DNA from: CAYNXB01 sp964401045
Lineage (GTDB): Bacteria > Pseudomonadota > Alphaproteobacteria > Sphingomonadales > Sphingomonadaceae
Reading direction: 5' to 3'
Assembly (NCBI GenBank): GCA_964401045.1
Contig: CAYNXB010000069.1
Span: forward strand, 1 to 14,610
DNA: 14,610 bases
Shown here: in pieces, positions 12,864 to 14,610 of the stretch
Numbering within the stretch: the stretch's first letter is position 1
How the letters are laid out: every line of letters starts with the position of its first letter
Notes under the pieces: generated by a model
Seen by the model: the letters and a program-made list of their open reading frames with translations, nothing else
What the model was told of the DNA's origin: nothing
The model's database searches: none
Translations under genes and position numbers: made by a program

Positions 12864-13507
12864 TTGGACTCTCCGCGAATGATCTTGAGCCACGGATTGA
12901 GATCGGGCTCGGCGACCTTTCTCAGATGGTTGCGGTCGCGGTGGAGGAACGGCTCGGCCTGGCCGCGCACCAGCAGGGTTGTGTCGCTTATGTAGCTCCA
13001 CGAGCCGTCGGGATGGAACTCGATCTCAAGTCGGAAGGACTCGGTGCGAAATGCCTGCTCGAGGAAGAAGGTCGAGGCGATTCCATATTCGGTTTCGCCG
13101 CGCTTCGATTGGACCGCCAGCTTCGTGTCATTCGCCCCGGCGTGCCCCGCGGAGAGGGCGACTTGCCCGCGCGGAATTGCGAGCGACTGGAGCACGAGGC
13201 CGGTCGCCGGTTCCCACAGCCAGTATCCGACCTGGTCGTGGAAGGAGATGTCTTCCTCCGCGGTGTTGACGTGCTGATGATAGCGCAGGCCGTAGAATAG
13301 CTGCGGGCCGTTCGCCTGCGGATCGATCGGCTGCATCTCGATCCGCTCATAGTATTCGCGCTGCTCGGGCCCATCGGCCTTGGGATTGATATCGACGCCC
13401 TTGCGGCCTTCCCACACGCCGGCGAGGCGCCGCAGCGGGCCAAGTCGGGCGAGGGCGTCCGGATCGACGTCGTCGGGCTCGGTGAAGATGTCGGGGGGAA
13501 TGTCCAT
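12860..13507 (-). CDS. Predicted heme-binding beta-barrel protein (nitrobindin-like)
   Basis: A 215-aa cytoplasmic protein resembling the nitrobindin/THAP4-type heme-binding barrel family, whose characterised members bind heme and react with nitric oxide or peroxynitrite. Supporting stretches are LGPLRRLAGVWEGRKGVDINP near the N-terminus (the L-x-G-x-WEG start of the barrel), REYYERIEMQPI, QLFYGLRYH, and alternating beta-strand patterns to LEIEFHPDGSWSYISDTTLLV. HRDRNHLRKV near the C-terminus could supply the axial histidine, but I cannot place it with certainty. The ATG has AAGGAA five bases upstream. It is the first gene of a two-gene unit with the exported protein. Family level is moderately sure; the heme claim is untested. 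Confidence 0.65.
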   Translation of the reverse strand: MDIPPDIFTEPDDVDPDALARLGPLRRLAGVWEGRKGVDINPKADGPEQREYYERIEMQPIDPQANGPQLFYGLRYHQHVNTAEEDISFHDQVGYWLWEPATGLVLQSLAIPRGQVALSAGHAGANDTKLAVQSKRGETEYGIASTFFLEQAFRTESFRLEIEFHPDGSWSYISDTTLLVRGQAEPFLHRDRNHLRKVAEPDLNPWLKIIRGESK

Positions 13508-13535
13508 GCGCGTTCCTTATCGCGACGGATTCCCA

Positions 13536-13564
13536 TTGCAAACCGCAGGGCACGCGCCTATCTG
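13536..13564 (+). promoter_or_regulatory. Candidate promoter of rimP-nusA
   Basis: TTGCAA at 13536-13541 and TATCTG at 13559-13564 with 17-base spacing form a plausible housekeeping promoter. The start would be near 13571, giving a leader of about 95 nt before rimP. Both hexamers are imperfect, so this is tentative. Confidence 0.4.
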
Positions 13565-13598
13565 CGCCTCAATCCCGACATTGTCGTAAAACACTGAA

Positions 13599-13630
13599 GG
13601 GGCTGGCGCCGAAAGGGGCCGGCACCGAAC
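13599..13630 (+). repeat. Two tandem 16-bp direct repeats in the rimP leader
   Basis: GGGGCTGGCGCCGAAA (13599-13614) is followed at once by GGGGCCGGCACCGAAC (13615-13630), differing at three positions. They lie in the presumed 5' leader of rimP. Significance unknown; it may form alternative GC-rich structures or be chance slippage. Confidence 0.5.
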
Positions 13631-13665
13631 CGGTTTCCGCAAGTGGTCGGCCCGCTGGAGCATTC

Positions 13666-14223
13666 ATGGCGAACGTCGAACGCCTCGAACAGTTGATCGC
13701 ACCCGTAGCCGAGGCCCTCGGCTTCGATCTCGTGCGTGTCGCGCTGATCCGTTCCGAAGCGGGCGACGGCGAGCGCGCGCTGCAGGTGATGGCCGAGGAT
13801 CCGGCGACCGGGCAGCTTACGCTCGATCAGTGCGCCGAGCTGTCGAAGCGCATCTCCGCGGTTATCGACCCGCTCGAGGAAGCCGGTGAGGAACTGGTTC
13901 CGGGCGCATATCATCTCGAGGTCAGCTCGCCGGGCATCGACCGGCCGCTGACCCGGGCCAAAGACTTCGCCCAATGGGCGGGGCATGAAGCGAAAGTCTC
14001 GCTGACCGAGAAGCTGGAAGGCGTGCGAGATTTGCGCGGCGATCTTGTCGGCATCGACGGCGAGATTGTCACCATTGAGGACCGCAAGCATGGGCGGCTC
14101 TCGTTTCCGTTTTCGGCGGTTCAGTCCGCGCGGCTGGTCTTGACCGATGCGCTGATCGCCGCCACCCGGCCGCTCGATACGAGCGGCGCTGACGAAATTC
14201 TAGAAGAAGAGAAGGCAGACTGA
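13666..14223 (+). CDS. rimP: Ribosome maturation factor RimP
   Basis: A 185-aa RimP, the cytoplasmic factor needed for maturation of the 30S ribosomal subunit. The N-terminal domain shows LIAPVAEALGFDLVRVAL and ISAVIDPLEE; the hallmark YHLEVSSPGIDRPLTRAKDF is intact; the C-terminal SH3-like barrel (GHEAKVSL to FPFSAVQSARLVL) follows. A C-terminal acidic tail (EILEEEKAD) extends the protein beyond the usual 150-160 residues. The ATG has GGAG at 13657-13660. The stop shares a base with the nusA start (TGATG), the standard rimP-nusA head of the nusA-infB operon. Confidence 0.97.
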   Translation: MANVERLEQLIAPVAEALGFDLVRVALIRSEAGDGERALQVMAEDPATGQLTLDQCAELSKRISAVIDPLEEAGEELVPGAYHLEVSSPGIDRPLTRAKDFAQWAGHEAKVSLTEKLEGVRDLRGDLVGIDGEIVTIEDRKHGRLSFPFSAVQSARLVLTDALIAATRPLDTSGADEILEEEKAD

Positions 14224-14610
14224 TGGCCAGTCCGATTTCAGCCAATAGGGCAGAACTGCTCGCGATCGCGAACTCGGTCGCTTCGGAGAAGATGATCGAC
14301 AAGGCGATCGTCATCGAAGCGATGGAAGAGGCGATCCAGAAGGCCGCACGCTCACGCTACGGTGCAGAGAACGACATCCGCGCCAAGCTCGATCCGGTTA
14401 CCGGCGACTTGCGCTTGTGGCGCGTTGTCGAGGTGGTCGAAGAGGTCGAGGACTACTTCAAGCAGGTCGATCTCGATCAGGCCAAGAAGCTCGAGGACGA
14501 CCCCAAGCTGGGTGACTTCATCGTCGATCCGCTGCCGCCGGTCGATCTTGGCCGCATCGACGCGCAGAGCGCCAAGCAGGTGATCTTCCAGAAGGTCCGC
14601 GATGCCGAGC
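14223..14610 (+). CDS. nusA: Transcription termination/antitermination factor NusA (5' part)
   Basis: The first 129 codons of nusA, cut by the window edge. Translation gives MASPISANRAELLAIANSVA, then MIDKAIVIEAMEEAIQKAARSRYG, LWRVVEVVEEVEDYF and FIVDPLPPVDLGRIDAQSAKQVIFQKVRDAE. These are the N-terminal RNA-polymerase-binding domain of NusA, with its typical AIVIEAMEEAIQKAA helix and the GRIDAQSAKQVIFQK block leading toward the S1 domain. NusA modulates pausing, termination and antitermination. The ATG overlaps the rimP stop by one base, so the genes are translationally coupled. The S1, KH and C-terminal repeat domains lie outside the window. Confidence 0.96.
   Translation, partial: MASPISANRAELLAIANSVASEKMIDKAIVIEAMEEAIQKAARSRYGAENDIRAKLDPVTGDLRLWRVVEVVEEVEDYFKQVDLDQAKKLEDDPKLGDFIVDPLPPVDLGRIDAQSAKQVIFQKVRDAE

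Noticed and set aside
13508..13665. Terminator or riboswitch in the rimP leader
   Set aside because: GC-rich repeats are present, but there is no T-tract and no known riboswitch pattern.

Overview
This is GC-rich, densely packed DNA from an alphaproteobacterium, most likely a sphingomonad (order Sphingomonadales, Erythrobacter/Novosphingobium/Sphingomonas-like). The evidence for this is a LigE-type beta-etherase-like glutathione transferase, a CrtZ carotenoid hydroxylase, the F1-ATPase zeta inhibitor (DUF1476), an EcfG-type promoter motif, and the style of the SufE, BolA and LeuCD proteins. No tRNA, rRNA, insertion sequence, prophage gene or CRISPR array is visible.

Layout. At 58-916 (+) are a 1-Cys peroxiredoxin and a small two-helix membrane protein. 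At 918-1760 (-) is the LigE-like transferase. At 1761-2259 is a 499-bp gap without a convincing gene; it holds strong hairpins and a sigma54-like site. At 2260-5974 (-) is an operon read leuC, deoxyinosine glycosylase, 53-aa membrane peptide, leuD, zeta inhibitor, bolA, grxD. It joins an Fe-S enzyme (LeuCD) to two Fe-S carriers. At 6039-6389 (-) is a small exported protein behind an EcfG-like promoter, divergent from crtZ (6547-7044, +). crtZ runs into sufE (7041-7448, -) with overlapping stop codons.

The most interesting block is 7559-12323, a phage-shock (Psp) envelope-stress locus. pspF (+) is divergent from a ten-gene minus-strand operon that begins at a near-perfect sigma54 promoter (11186-11201). 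The order is a 51-aa membrane peptide, pspA (with a possible 73-residue in-frame N-terminal extension), pspB, pspC, and then six consecutive small proteins of about 79-117 aa. Each of the six has one N-terminal membrane helix and a cytoplasmic coiled coil. Five of them carry a PspB-like LERI motif, and five end near an E-I-x-x-L-R motif that also recurs in PspC and, less exactly, in PspA. Most junctions overlap by 1-4 bp. This looks like an amplified family of PspB-like partners and is the best candidate here for an undercharacterised system.

The window ends with a two-gene minus-strand unit (a nitrobindin-like predicted heme-binding barrel protein and an exported protein of unknown function, 12327-13507). 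After it come rimP and the start of nusA (13666 to the window edge, +), the usual head of the nusA-infB operon.
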